This document shows, piece by piece, positions 37,850-50,903 of a stretch of 64,000 bases of DNA (its first letter is position 1; every line of letters begins with the position of its first letter). The notes beneath the pieces were generated by a model that did no database searches, was not told the origin of the DNA, and saw only the letters and a list, made by a program, of their open reading frames with translations. Source of the DNA: Cymbidium sinense (taxonomy: Eukaryota > Streptophyta > Magnoliopsida > Asparagales > Orchidaceae); NCBI GenBank assembly GCA_021442155.1, contig CM038222.1:106271121-106335120 (forward strand), given 5' to 3'. The position numbers were made by a program, and so were the translations under genes.

Positions 37850-39240
37850 TCATTATCAACATTCACAAATGGCTAGCTGTCAATTAAATTTGGATAAAGT
37901 TGTCTTATATCAGCTTATTTTTGCTAAGTTGCTTCTCTTTTTGATTTATGCTTCCACTGAACTTTGACCATGAGGATCTGCTTGTTCCTTAACTGCCTCA
38001 CATCATACAATAAAATATGCTTAGATTTCTCTTTATAGGTTAAATTAAGTCTTATCTTAACCTCATCCTCATAACTCTATGATCAACATTAGTAACCCCC
38101 TTTCAATACATGAAAGACATTGTATACATCTAACATATGATTGAGTAGTAATGATCAGTAAGTAGAATGGCCAACTCTACTGATCACCTCAAAAGTTCCA
38201 TTAAATCTCAGACTCATCTTACCTTTTCTATTAAGTCTATTGACACTCTTCATATGGTTGACTTTCAAAAATGCAAAATCACCTACCTGAAATTCAACTA
38301 CTTGATTTTTGGGATCATAATACTTTTCATATCTATCTCATGCTACTTTCAACCTATCCTTGATCAATCTAATCTTCTCAATGGCATCATCCACTAACTC
38401 AGGTCACAATAATTTTCTCTCACCTACCTCTATCTAAGATAAAGCCGTCCTACACCTCCTACTATATAATGCCTCATATGGAGCCATACTAATACTCAAT
38501 TGAAAGTTGTTGTTATAGCAAACTCAATCAAAGGTATATGATTCTCCTAACTCCCTCTAAAGTCAAGTGTGCATAATCTCAATAGATCTTTCAATACTTG
38601 AATAGTTCTCTCAGACTAACCATCTATCTATGGATGAAAAGCTATGCTGAAGTTTAACTTAGTCCCCATACCTTGTTGAATATGTTTCCATAATTTAGAA
38701 GTAAATTTACTATCATTATCAGAAATGATAACCTTTGGTATTCCATGCAATCTAACAATCTAATGAATATATAAATGTGTTAATTTCTCAATAGAATATG
38801 TCAGCCTCATTGGAAGGACATGTGCTGACTTTGTTAGTCAACCAATACTACATCACGGCCTTACCTAGATCTTGAAAATTCATAGCAAAATCAATAATGA
38901 CCTCCTCCAATTTCCACTCAGAAATAGATAATGGTTATAATAAATCACTTGGTTTTTGATGCTCTGACTTTACCATTTCACATGTCTCACACCTTGAAAC
39001 AAACTATACCACTTCAAGCTTTAACTGAGGCCACCAAAATATTGGCTTCAGATCATGAAACATCTTACTACTCCTTAGGTGAATAGTATATCTAAAATAA
39101 TGGACTTCATGTAATATCTCTCTTCTCAAATCACCATTAACAAGAATCCAAAGTTGATGCCCATAATTTAATACACCATGATCATCAACATGTAGCTCAA
39201 CTCTCCTCCTTAACTAAATCTGATCAATTAATCTTGTATA
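37850..39240 (-). pseudogene. Gypsy integrase and chromodomain-type tail
   Basis: On the minus strand the order is: a zinc-binding region (EVHYFRYTIH ... CETCEMVK); the catalytic core with LTKSAHVLPMRLTYS, LYIHQIVRLHGIP and VIISDNDSKFTSKLW; the lysine-rich C-terminal domain (RLKVA, DRYEKYYDPKNQVVEFQVGD, FLKVNHMKSV, GKMSLRFNGTFEVISRVG); then YNVFHVL; and finally the tail HILLYDVRQLRNKQILMVKV, QWKHKSKREAT and LYPNL, which corresponds to the chromodomain-type end of Tekay/Del elements. Such tails are thought to steer integration to particular chromatin. Multiple stops and frameshifts make it non-functional. Confidence 0.85.
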
Positions 39241-40625
39241 CTCATCATAAAATTTTTGAGCTTTCTAAGTCCTCTTCTATAAAGAATCTTGAATATCTTC
39301 TGTGATAGAAACTTTATATTCACATTAGTTGAACAAATAACTTTTAGTTCTAATCTCTCAAACTCTCGAATTATTGTTTTATTAGATGTAATCATATAAG
39401 TTGTAGTACTAGTGAACTTCCTACTTATAGCAACAACAACCATGTTAGCCTTTCCAAGTTGCTATAAAATGCTTAGGACATAATCCTTTATAAGCTCTAA
39501 CCACCTATTTTGTCTCAAGTTTAGTTACTTCTCGGTGAAGATGTACTTTGAACTCTGATGATTTGTATGAACTTTATATCTCACTCCATACAAATAATGT
39601 CTCTGAATTTTTAAAGTAAAAATAATAGCTGCCAACTCCAAATTATGAGTAGGATAATTTTTCTCATGTGGCTTTAAATGTCTGGATGCATAAACAATAA
39701 CTCTCCCATTCTACTACAACACACAACCCAATCCTCTCAAAGAAGTTTTAGTGTACACTTGAAAAACCTCAACACCAAATCGAATTGTTAGAATAGGTGC
39801 TTATACCAAGCAATCCTTTAGCTTTTAAAAATTATCTTCATACTTTGATGCCCAATCGGAAGGAATTGCTTTTTGAGTCGATCTTAACAAAGAAATTTCA
39901 ATTTATGAAAATCATTTAACTAACTTCCTATAATAACTTGCCATTCCTAGGAAGCTATGAACTTCTGACACTATAGTTGGTCTCAATTAATCAACTACTG
40001 CCTGAATCTTCTAGGGATCAATATAAATGCCGCTACCACTCACCATATGACCTAGAAAAGTTTTAGCTCTTATCAAAAATTGACATTTTGAAAACATAGC
40101 ATATAATTGATGTCGTTATAATGTTTCTAGTACCAATCTCAAATAAGTATCATGATCATCCTCAAATTTGTAATACATCAATATATCATCAATGAAAATA
40201 ATAATAAATTAATCTAAGTATTCCTTGAGCACATGGTTCATGATATCCATAAATAGAGCTGGGGCATTAGTCACACCAAAAGACTTGACTAAAAACTCAT
40301 ATTGGTCATAACGGGTACTAAAAGCTATCTTCGCCACATCCTCCTCTTTCATCTTCAATTAATGATATCCAGACCTCAATTTTATCTTGGAAATAAAGAT
40401 GCACCTTCTAGTTAATCAAAGAAATCATCAATTCTGTATAATGGATACGTGTTCTTGATAGTCACATTATTCAATTCTCCATAATCAATACACATACACA
40501 TCGTACCATCTTTTTTTCTTACAAGTAACATAGATGTTCTTGACAAAGATACACTAGGCATGATAAAGCCGCTATCTAGTAACTCTTACAATTGAACCTT
40601 CAACTCGTATAATTCTTTAGGTGCC
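39241..40625 (-). pseudogene. Gypsy reverse transcriptase (most) and RNase H
   Basis: On the minus strand from 40,625: [42 protein letters not shown], the catalytic IFIDDILMYY with both aspartates kept, [30 protein letters not shown]. RNase H follows with [25 protein letters not shown] and LNLRQNRWLELIKDY, then KANMVVVAISRKF. These are standard Ty3/gypsy blocks in the usual order. Stops and frameshifts occur throughout. The N-terminal RT piece lies at 57,369-57,760 and the break falls exactly between YRMA and PKEL, where P6 inserted. Confidence 0.9.
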
Positions 40626-41857
40626 TGTATAAAAAGTTTATGGCACCACATAGATTTTATGAATTTTTTTTATTTAGATAATCAAATTCATCATTAAGAA
40701 ATACATATATTATCTCAAAAGATAAACATGTTATCTTGTAATGAATTCGATTACTTAAATATGAACTCTTAAGGATAATGAGTCTTTTACTATCCTAGAG
40801 ATTTTTTTCCTTAAACTATATGGTAAAGTAGGACAAGGTTTATTTTATACCAAGTTCAAACTTCTCAATTGGGGCAAGCCTCTATAGTTAATTACATCTT
40901 AGGAATGAATGATATCTTCCTAAGAATACTCTCGATTAGAGAAATAAACTCTTATTTCTATGGATTTCAAAGTTTGTTATAAAAGGAAGGTTATTTGGAA
41001 ATTCAATAGGGAACACTTTCAAAGAAGAAAGAGTTCTTTTGGAGACCAATTGGGATTAAGTAGGAAATGTCTATAGATATTAGGATGCCCCATAGGCATT
41101 TCAACTAATCTACCATTGGGCTTTAAAATTTTGAGATTGAATTTAGTAGGGTTTGAATTGACATTTTAGAAATGTAGGACTTAGATTTTAGCAACACAAG
41201 ATTACAAAGATGCTTAGAGTTGAAGACTTATTCCTAGAAAGATGCTTTAAAACCTAATTCTACAAATTCTTTTGATATAAATCAAAGGCTTGACCTAATA
41301 TAATTTATGGGAATTATAGGCTCTTTCCCTTTATTTGAGGAAATGAATCTATCCCTAACTCTTATGGAATTATCACATGCCTGGAGAGGTTGCGAGCTAA
41401 CACCGCCTAAATGCTTTTAATTCCATGAGTTAGTCTTTTTTATGCAAGATGGTTGGGCTATTATATCTTAAGAATGAATCTAAGAACTTAAACTCACTCT
41501 CTACCATAATATAATGTTGGTTATGATATGCACCTAACTAATGCAACAAATTTTATTTTCTTATATTTTTTAGCTCATAATTTATTTTAAGGCAAGGGTA
41601 TGCAATTCATGCCTACAATGATATGTAGTTAGAAGTAGTCATGGGCTAAATCAAAAAGAGAAGGAACACTTTTCCCAAGAAGGGTGGTCCTCCCCAAAGG
41701 CTAGATGGCCCCTTATGTGTAATTAGTAAAGCACCCAATTCAAGGAGAATGAACAATATGCTATCATGTTTCACAAAAGCTAATTATTTCTAATCTACCA
41801 TTAGGCCTTATAATTTTGAGATTGAATTTAGTAGGATTTGAGTTGACATTTTATTAG
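40626..41857 (-). mobile_element. P6, 3' part
   Basis: This is the last 1.2 kb of the P6 unit, ending (minus strand) ...GTGGTGCCATAAACTTTTTA followed by TACA. The flank GTGCC (40,621-40,625) pairs with TTGCC (57,369-57,373), a 5-bp duplication with one mismatch. It includes the first copy of a 685-bp tandem duplication (41,110-41,794). The second copy starts at 41,795 and is split by the P5 composite, continuing at 50,904. There is no coding sequence. Confidence 0.75.
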
Positions 41858-44800
41858 TGTTGATCTCACTTTTAGTGAGGTTGACAACTCTCCTCTTAGA
41901 CCAAGAATTTAATCTAGGCACTAAGATTCTATTAACCTTAAGTGAGGTTAATAATCACCATAATCTCAAGTGAATTAGGATTTCTGACCTTAGATTGGGA
42001 GCTTCCTAATTAGGCACTTAGAATACTATGATTAGTGGCTAAGTGCACAACCTCAACTAAAGTAAAAAAATAAAATAATAAATTAAAATGGAATTTGAAT
42101 TCAACTGAACCCGAATTAAGGTAATTAAGTTTGATTAATTCAATTAAACCATTTCGGCTCAAAAATAGTTAAATTCAAGAAAATCCTATAAAATCAAAAC
42201 TAAATCAAGTCAAACCAAATAAATACATAATCAATACATAAGTATAAATGAACCCTAAAAATAAATCTAGATGTGGTTCAAAGGGGTTAATGAGGTTGTC
42301 TCACATTGAGTTGACCCATGTAGGCCCCACTAAGCCAAAAATCAAACTAATCAAAATTTGATCAATTGAAGTCATCCTAAATGCTTATATTTATTAAATT
42401 AATATAATAGAATACTAAACTAATTAATTCTTAATCTAGTGATGATTTAAATGGCCTAATTGGGTCTCCCAGTCTAAATGAACCAAAATCGACCTTATTG
42501 AACCTAAACTCAAAATAAATTAAAATAAATTAAAATTACATATTTAAAAATACTTTAAAATTATATTTGAACCTAATTTAAACTTTTCTTGGGTTTTATT
42601 TCACTAAATTAGTCATTTGACCTAAGTAAAGCCCCAATTTAACCCATTAAGCCCAAATTGACCCAAAATAGGTCTAAAGCAAAATCAAATCTAAATTAAT
42701 TAAAATTAATTACTCTAAATCATTCTAAATAATCAATTGAATATAACTAAATCTTGAACACACTTCAATTTGGGTCATATTGATCATTTAACCCATGTGA
42801 ATCTAATTTGACCCATTAAGCCCAATTTGGATAAAAAATGGGTTTAAATCAAAACTTAACTCAACCCAAAACTAAACCAAATCAATACTTAAAATTACTC
42901 TTAAGTTGATTATTAAATATGACTCAATTCTCATTGGCACCTAATTTAGCCAAATTGATCAATTAATCTGACTGGAATTGACCTAAATTGACCTATATAA
43001 GCATATCATGCCAAAACCAAAATAAATTAAAATGAAATAAAATAAATTAAACTTAAATTAAATTAATTATTATAAATCATTTATGAAACTTAATTAAACT
43101 AAATTTTAGTCTCATTTGGGTCCAATTTATCTAATTTGGTGAATTTGGCCCATAGTCCCAAGTGAACCCAAATTAGCCCAATTTAACTTATTTAAGTTAA
43201 ATTGAGTTAATGTAGGCTTAAGTTAAATTATATTAAGTAATCATAGGTATTATAAATAATTAGTTTAAAATAATTTAAATTTAATCCTAAATAAATTAGG
43301 TAAATAAGACTTGACTCAACCTAACTCAATTTGGGTTAAGATGAGTCAACTCAAATCTTAACCCAAAATGAGTTCACTCACCTCACCATACATCAAACTA
43401 AGTAAAGTTTCAGCTTTAATAAAGAAAATAACATTCCAAACACAAGAAAATAAAGAAAGAGGGAGGTGAGTATGAGGAGAAAAAAATATACATTTCTTTC
43501 TTCACATGGGTGGGGCATGAAAAATAAAAACATTATAATCTACACACCTCATTTCTTCTATTTTTAACATACCAAAAAAAAAAAAAAATACACACACATA
43601 CATCTTCTTCCAACCAGAAGAAAACCCATCGCCCCACCTCTTATGCTCTTTAACTCTAAGTGCCACCAATTTTTTAGGAATAGGCGGTGGTGCACGGCGA
43701 CCGAAGCATTCCATAGGGAGGCAAAAGAGGAGATCTGAGATCTTTTAGCATCCGCCGAATGCCTGTTGTAACATTTTTAAACTTTTGATCAACCATAGAT
43801 GTTTGTGTTTGGTGAAAAATTTGCATAAATCTAAGATTTTCCTTTAGATCCCATTGCACTTTCTTTCTTTCAACTCCCTAATGCGAAATAAAGCGACTTC
43901 TTGTTAAGTTCACCAGAAGAGTGTGATATTCGATGATATTTGTGATAGATTTCATCAATCTAACCCTATTTCACTGGCCTCCCATGAGGGAGACATCCTT
44001 TAAGCCATCCATCTTACTTCGATAAACTCAATCTATGATTAGATCTAGCTAAACCTTCAAAAAATCAAAAAAATAAAATACTAAACTAAAAAAATGCAAA
44101 TAAGGGCTCTATGGATTTGTCTTTTCAAGAGGAATCCAATGAATCTAAATACCAAAAATTTAGATGTATATTTTCAAAGTAATTCAAGTTTTAGTGAAAT
44201 CTATATATTTTAATTACTCTTAAAATACTAAACCAATGAACTTGAAAATTTGAGAAATGAAACTTAATGTCCTTGCCTACTTATCATAAGAATTTCAAGT
44301 AAATTAGCCTTCTAGTTTAAAAGTTATTAATTTTTGAAGGAAATTAGCTATTTTTAAATAAATAATTAATTAAAATTTATAAAATTATAAAAATTCAACA
44401 AATTAATACAAATCACTATAATAAACATCAGAGATCTTAAAGAAATTAATTAGATTATCTAGGTCACACTACATTTAAAAAATAATTAAATTAGGGTTTA
44501 ATTAAACATTAATTATTTACTTTAATTACATAGAACTTTAAAAAAAATTATAACTAATTGTAGAAAACTCAAAAAAAATATAAATAGATGCTATATGTAA
44601 AGTTAGAGAGAGAAGAATCTAGGAAAAATAAATTCCCTAGGTTTCATCCAATAAACAGTGACTACTTAGGTTTTGAAAGTTTAATTAATTACTTTTATTA
44701 AGTCCTAATAACTTGGTTAATTATCTTGAGATTTGGCATGCTGAATATATGGGATGATCTCTGCTTCCCATAATTTTCTTGGATTAATTTCTCAAGTGGA

Positions 44801-47800
44801 TAAAAAGAATCAAAAATTTAAACCCAAATTGTCTCTCTGGTGCAATTAAGTAATTATTAAGATTAAGAAAATTATGAAATTGATTAAAGGGTGTTAATTA
44901 ATCATTATAATAATAAGGATAATAAAAATAATAATTAAGGCCCCTCTTTCTAATTATTTTTTAAGATTACCCTTAAGGTGCTTAATTAATTAATTAATTA
45001 AATGGTTAGATGAAATTTAAATATTAAACCATCATAATTAACTCATTTAATAAAAATATGTTTAATTGACCCTCCTTATGTGCTTAGTTAGTATAAGGAT
45101 CTTTAATGAAATTATGATTCTTCATTGGTGTGTGGAATTACAAAGGTAATTAGCTTAATCTTCTTAATTTAATTATTTATTAAACATGAGCTTAGTTGCA
45201 TTAGAATCTTTAGGACATTATAAATTTTATTTTCCCAGCATATCATCATGATTTGTGAGCTCTAGCTTAATAATTAATCAAATTAAGAGATTTTTTGAGA
45301 GGGTAATAAAATGGATTATTAATGGGCCAAACTTAATTAATTCATAAAAGCCACTTAAATTCTCTTTAAATTTATTAACAAACAAACTTGGATATGGGTT
45401 GAACACAAACTATTATTTCTCCTCTTTAGGTTTAAACAACTTTAATATTAAAATTAAACATTAAAGAAACTTGATTAGATTTAAGGGATATTTATCTAAC
45501 TTTGATTGTCCTTAGGTTCTAATGAAATCAAGTACGTTGTGTGATGGCAATCAATTACTTCATTTCAATTGTCATAAATGTGCATGCCACGTACTTCATG
45601 TATTCATATTTTAATGTTAAAAGAATATGATTGCATTTAAATTATATGAGTTGGATAAATGTTCTCATATGGTGTGGTTATTATCATTAGTAAACCTCGA
45701 AGTATTTTGAAACTATATGTTCATTATGAATTTTAAATCAATGCTTATTATAAATAACTAATTATATGAAAATGAAATGTTCATTTACTTATAATCAAAA
45801 GATGGCAATTGATGGTTTTATTCTTTTGTTTATACTTATGTATTCATGTATTTGAATTGGAAAGTATATAGTCCGGACATGCCAGAAATAAGAGACTTTA
45901 AATATCCCCAAGGGGATCATAGATAATCTCACTTCACTAGTTTCACAATGGCATGTACTTGCTTAAATTTATTTATGTACATGCATGTATTAAGTGAAAC
46001 CCTCTTTTTGACATTAAGCTTTACATAAGATAAACATATTTATACACAACGCTTTTCATAATTTTATTTCTACATTTATGTATATTTTTATGTACATTTG
46101 AATTTGCAAGTATATAGTCTGGACATCCCGAGAACATGAAGCTTTAAGTAGCCCCAAGTAGGTCATAGATAATCTCATTTTCTTGGTTTAGCAATGGCAC
46201 GTACTTGCTTAAATTCCTTATACATGTTTGCATATGCTTAAATATGATATGAAATCTCTTTTTTTCTATCAAATCCATGCATCAACATTCATTAATGTGC
46301 AAAAATATGAGTACATTGCATGTATATATATACTAAATAAAATAATAAAGAAACTAAAAAGGATGGAATGTGATGTTATTGGTAATGAAATAAAGTATTG
46401 GAGTATTATTCATGTGATGGTGGCTTAATTTCATTAGTCTTAAAGATGCCTTTCATATTTGGATAAGATTCATTAAGATTAATCTAAATTTAGGCTAAAA
46501 TAAAATTCATAAATGATTTATTAAGAAAGTTAAAAAAAATAATAATCTATCTTTGGAAATCAACTTAGTTTAGGGATGAAAGAGTTAAGTCTCTTTCTTC
46601 TCTTCTTAATGATTATATCTTAGGTAAGAAGTGAACAAAATAAATACATAAGTTAAAACTCAATCAAGTTACTAAAAGACTTAAAATGCAACCACCATTA
46701 ATAGGTAATTTAAACAATCCTAAACATTAGAAAATCCCAATTCTAAAGCCTAATTAAGACATATAACATAAGCCTTAGCACACACATTAGAATACTAAGT
46801 CACCAATCTTAGCATTAGGTTAGGCTAGTGTGTGTTGTGGTGATATATTTTATTTTGTGATGTAACATTTTAGGCTGGATGTTAGGATTATTTGTGTGTA
46901 GACTAGATGTTAGGTCGTTATTAGCTTGACAATGTTTTATATAGCAGATTGTGTTTGAGGGTTTGCTGTAATAATAAATGAATATAAAGTACTTTTTGTT
47001 TTAGGTGCTTCTTATGTCCCTAAGCATAATCTAATTATGGCAGGTGGGCTTGGTTACCCAAGTGTAGGGTGCTAAGTCTAAATATGTGAAATATGATAGC
47101 TTAGTTTGTATGTTTGTTTAACTAATATCTATTTTGAAGGTGTAGTTAGATTTTATTTTTCATAAAGATGTAATTTTTATAATAGGAATAAGATTAGAGC
47201 TTTAGTGTTTAGGATGAGCATTGGCTAGAAGGCAAAGACTTGGGAGGCCGTGTGAAGCCTAAAGTATTCAAAACTAAGAAGTGAGGATAGAGAAGAATTG
47301 AAGACCCCAAAGCTTTTCCTTTTATTGTAATTATAATCTGAGTTGTACAAAGGTAGAGCTCAAGTACCTAATTTCCTTTCTTTTTTGGGGTGTACAGCGG
47401 TACCCAGTCACACCGGCCTTTTATTCTTTTACGAAAATCTAAATTTTTGAATGTTATATTTAGACTGTGTAATAAAAATGACATGCTTTTTATAGGTTTC
47501 TTAAAGTATGTATGTTTGATGTATGGCCTAGATGTGGTAGTCTCTTCAAGATAAAATTAAATTTTTTATCCTCCCTAAATAACTCATAACTAAACTCTAA
47601 TGTAACTCATAACCTCACTCTAAAGCCTATGCATATAAATAAGATAATAAAAGATTTAGAAACCTATTAGCTGAATGGTTGTATGCTATAATAACATGCA
47701 TGTCATATCTCTATATTCTTGAATATAGAGGATTTCCACTCTTGCACGATAAGGGATAAGGTTGACCTTTGAGAGTGATCCCTTGTAGTGAAGAACACCT

Positions 47801-48856
47801 CATCTAGCTGATTTAGCCCATAACTAAACTTCATCATGCATGTAGGCATAATTACTCTAAGCCTTAGTCTAAAATAAATGTGTCAAAATGATCCAAAAAC
47901 ATGCAAATTCTTAGCATTAAACTAAGTCATGTTTGAATACCAAACATTATATAGTCTCCTATAGAGTGAGGTTAGGATTCTAGCTTCCTTCCTAATTAAA
48001 TAATAGCATAACTATCTTGCATCTATATAAGATAGGCCTATATGATTTTTGAGCGTAGGAGGTCTTAGCTGACAGCCACTCTAGATAGTTGTAAGTCTGG
48101 AAGAGTTAGGATGCGTTCACTCACTCTTGTGGAGGTGAACCACTATATCCCACTATCCTAGATTAGACTTAGGCCGTGCTTCTAGCTTGTGCTAAAGCAC
48201 TTTAGACTTAGGTTATGAGATTGTTTGTTTCCCTTGGGCGACAAGTATAAGTCCTCACTTCTTAAGTATTTCCATAATCTTATGTTGTTGGGTTATAAGT
48301 CCTAGCACTTTAATAAAATTTAAGCTTGAAGAAAATAAATTCTCCCTTTCAATAATATTAAACCTCATCATAGGGTAGATTGGAGCATCCACTAGGCTTC
48401 CTAGTATCTTGGGTGTTCCCTACTTATCTTTCTTTTGAATACGAGAATAAGTCTTTCCATTTGAACATATCTCATTTGATTTCAAAAATATCTTATTCTT
48501 TGATAGTCTAGAAATCCTGGAGATATTAGTTGACAACTTTAATCGACGGTATTCTTAATAAATTCTCATTTCTTGGGATTTAATTAATTATGGATGCTTG
48601 CTTTCATATGAAACTAAAGAACCTGGCATAAAATAAACCCTACTTTACTTGATCACGTAGAGTGGGGGAAAGATCTCTGGTATACACGAAGACTCATCTG
48701 CTATAGAAGTCTTTATTAGGTGATTAAGTCTATTATAAGCTGATATTTCTATCTTTTGAGATAATAAATTATACCTTAATGTCGCACTTGATCACTTTAA
48801 TAAGTACCCCCTAAGATCGGTATGGTGTTCCTATGACTCCAAATTAAAACACAATA
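41858..48856 (+). mobile_element. P5: full-length P unit, 7.0 kb, 5' part of a composite
   Basis: It starts TGTTGATCTCACTTTTAGTG and ends ...AAATTAAAACACAATA, the same end as P8. It is collinear along its whole length with P8 in inverted orientation, but without the P2 insertion and the long (TA)n tract. It contains two units of the ~250-bp motif (45,862 and 46,109). A TTGTACAAAGGTAGAGCTC word near 47,343 has a TATA-like form (TTGTATAAGGG) in other copies. The left flank ATTAG (41,853-41,857) and the TTTAA after 50,903 are a possible decayed target duplication for the composite. There is no protein coding. It is followed not by P6 but by a copia fragment. Confidence 0.7.
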
Positions 48857-49443
48857 GCTGGCTTGGCCTTTTGAGAGAGAAAAGTATGAATTCACTACTT
48901 TTTAAATGAAAACTTCAAGGTTTAAAGTCTATAGATTTAGGATTTTTTTATAAGGGTTAGAATTTCTAAAAGTGGCTCAAAGTTGAATTCTAGGAAGTTA
49001 GAGCTAGTGCATACTGATTTATTAGGTACTACTCTAGTTTAGTTTATTGAAGGTTCTTCATACATCATTGTTATTACTAATGATCATACCAGGAAGACAT
49101 AGGTGCATTTCTTGAAACACAAATCAGAGGTGTTTAAAGTGTTTAAGTAGTGGAAAGCCATGGTTGAGAATGAGATAGGTTTAAAGTTAAAGTGTCTCAA
49201 AATGAATAATAACGGTGAGTATCATGATATAAGGTTTAGGGACTATTATGCATCAAAGGGGATTTGGTGTGAGTTCACTATGTTAAGCATACCATAACAG
49301 AATGGTATGGTAGAACACATAAACATAATTATCATAGTGTTTGCTAGGAGTATGACGTTGCATGCTAGGTTGCTCAAGTAGTTCTAAGTATTAGATAATA
49401 CTATTATTTATCTAATTAATCAGAGTCCTTAAGTACCTCTATA
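48857..49443 (+). pseudogene. Copia integrase fragment carried inside the P5 composite
   Basis: The plus-strand sequence begins GCTGGCTTGGCCTTTTGAGA and matches block 2 of the base copia element (18,590-19,172, inverted). Recognisable words include SGSKLKS-like, FLKHKSEVFKVFK, KAMVENEIGLKLKCLK and YCASKG. It begins at the very base where P8 meets copia in the left copy, and stops in the ..SVPLY region at about 49,443. It therefore copies a P8/copia junction rather than being an independent insertion. It contains stops (for example at a Trp position near 49,150) and is not functional. Confidence 0.8.
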
Positions 49444-50903
49444 ATTGTAATCCGGAAGCTTGGCTACCCAATTTCTTTTATTTTTTGTGGTGTACGGTAG
49501 TATCAAGCATCACTGGGCATTTATTATTTTACAAAAATCTAAATGTTTAATTGTTATGTTTAGATTATGCAATAGAAATGACATAATTTTTATAGGTTTC
49601 TTAAAGTATATATTTTTGATTTATGGTCTAGACTTTGGAAGCTCTTAGGATAAAATTAAATTTAGAACTCATAACTAAACTTTAATGCAACTCACAACCT
49701 CACTCTAAAGCCTAGGTATATAAATAAGATAATAAAAGATTTAGAAACCCCTTAACTAAATGGTTGTATACTATAACAATATGCATGTCATATTACTCCA
49801 TTCTTGAATATAGATGATTTCCACTCTTGCAAGATAGGGGATAGGCTTGACCTTCGAGAGCAATTTTTTTTATGGAGAACACCTCTTCTAGTTGATTTAG
49901 CCCATAACTGAACTTCATCATGCATATAGGCATAATTATCATAAGCCTTGATCCAAAATAAATGTGTCAAAATGATCCAAAAACTATAAGTTTATAACAT
50001 TATACTAAGTCATGATTGCATACCAAACATTTGCTAGTCTCTTATGGAGTGAGTTTAAGATTTTAGCTTTCTTCCTAATTAAATAATAACCTAACCATCT
50101 TACATCTACATAAGATTGGCCTACATGATTTTAAAGTGTAGGAGGTGTTAGCTGACAGCCACTCCAAGTGATTGTAAGTCTAGAAGTGTTAGGATATGTT
50201 CACTCCCTTTTATCGAGGTGAACCACTATATCCCATTCTCCCCAATTAGACTTAGGTTCTAACGCTATTTGTTTCCCTCAAGCTACGAGTAAGTCATCAC
50301 TTCTTAAGAATCTCTATAATCATGTATTGTTGGGTTGTAAGTCCTAGTGCTTTAATAAAATTTCAACTTGAAGAAAATAAATTCACCCCTTCAAAAGTAT
50401 AATGCCTCATCATAAGGTAGATTTGAGCATTCACTAGGCTTCCTAGTATCTTGGATGGATCCTACATATCTTTCTTTCGAATCCGAGAATAAGTCTTTCC
50501 ATTTGAATCTATCCCATTTAATTTCAAAAATAACCAATTCTTTAATAGTCTAGCTTTGAAATATTTGGAGATATTAGTTTACTACTCTAATCGAGAGTAT
50601 TCTTATGAAATTCTTATTTCTTGGGATGTAATTAACTATGGAAGCTTTCTTTCATAGGAAACTAAAGAACCTGACATAAAATAAATCTTAATTTACTTGA
50701 CCATGTAGAGTGAGGGAAAGATCTTTGGTATATATGAAGACTCATCTGTCATAGGAGTCCTTATTATGTAATTAAATCTATTATAGGGTGATATTTCTAT
50801 CTTTTGAGATAATACATCATAACTTAATTTCACACTCGATTACTTCAATAAGTACCCTCTAAATCTGCATGGTGTCCCTATGACTCAATATTAAAATACT
50901 TCA
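49444..50903 (+). mobile_element. P5 composite, 3' part: last ~1.46 kb of a P unit
   Basis: It is a direct repeat of 47,343-48,856 (for example GTGTACGGTAGTATCAAGC against GTGTACAGCGGTACCCAGTC). It ends ...TATTAAAATACTTCA, the equivalent of the P8 end ...AAATTAAAACACCACA. It begins abruptly near the TATA-like word, lacking the first 5.5 kb of the unit. Together with P5 and the copia piece it has the outline long repeat - internal piece - 3' repeat, as in a retroelement with one truncated LTR. Confidence 0.7.

Noticed and set aside
38167..38397. 76-codon plus-strand frame
   Set aside because: It is the antisense of the gypsy integrase C-terminal region, which reads well on the minus strand.
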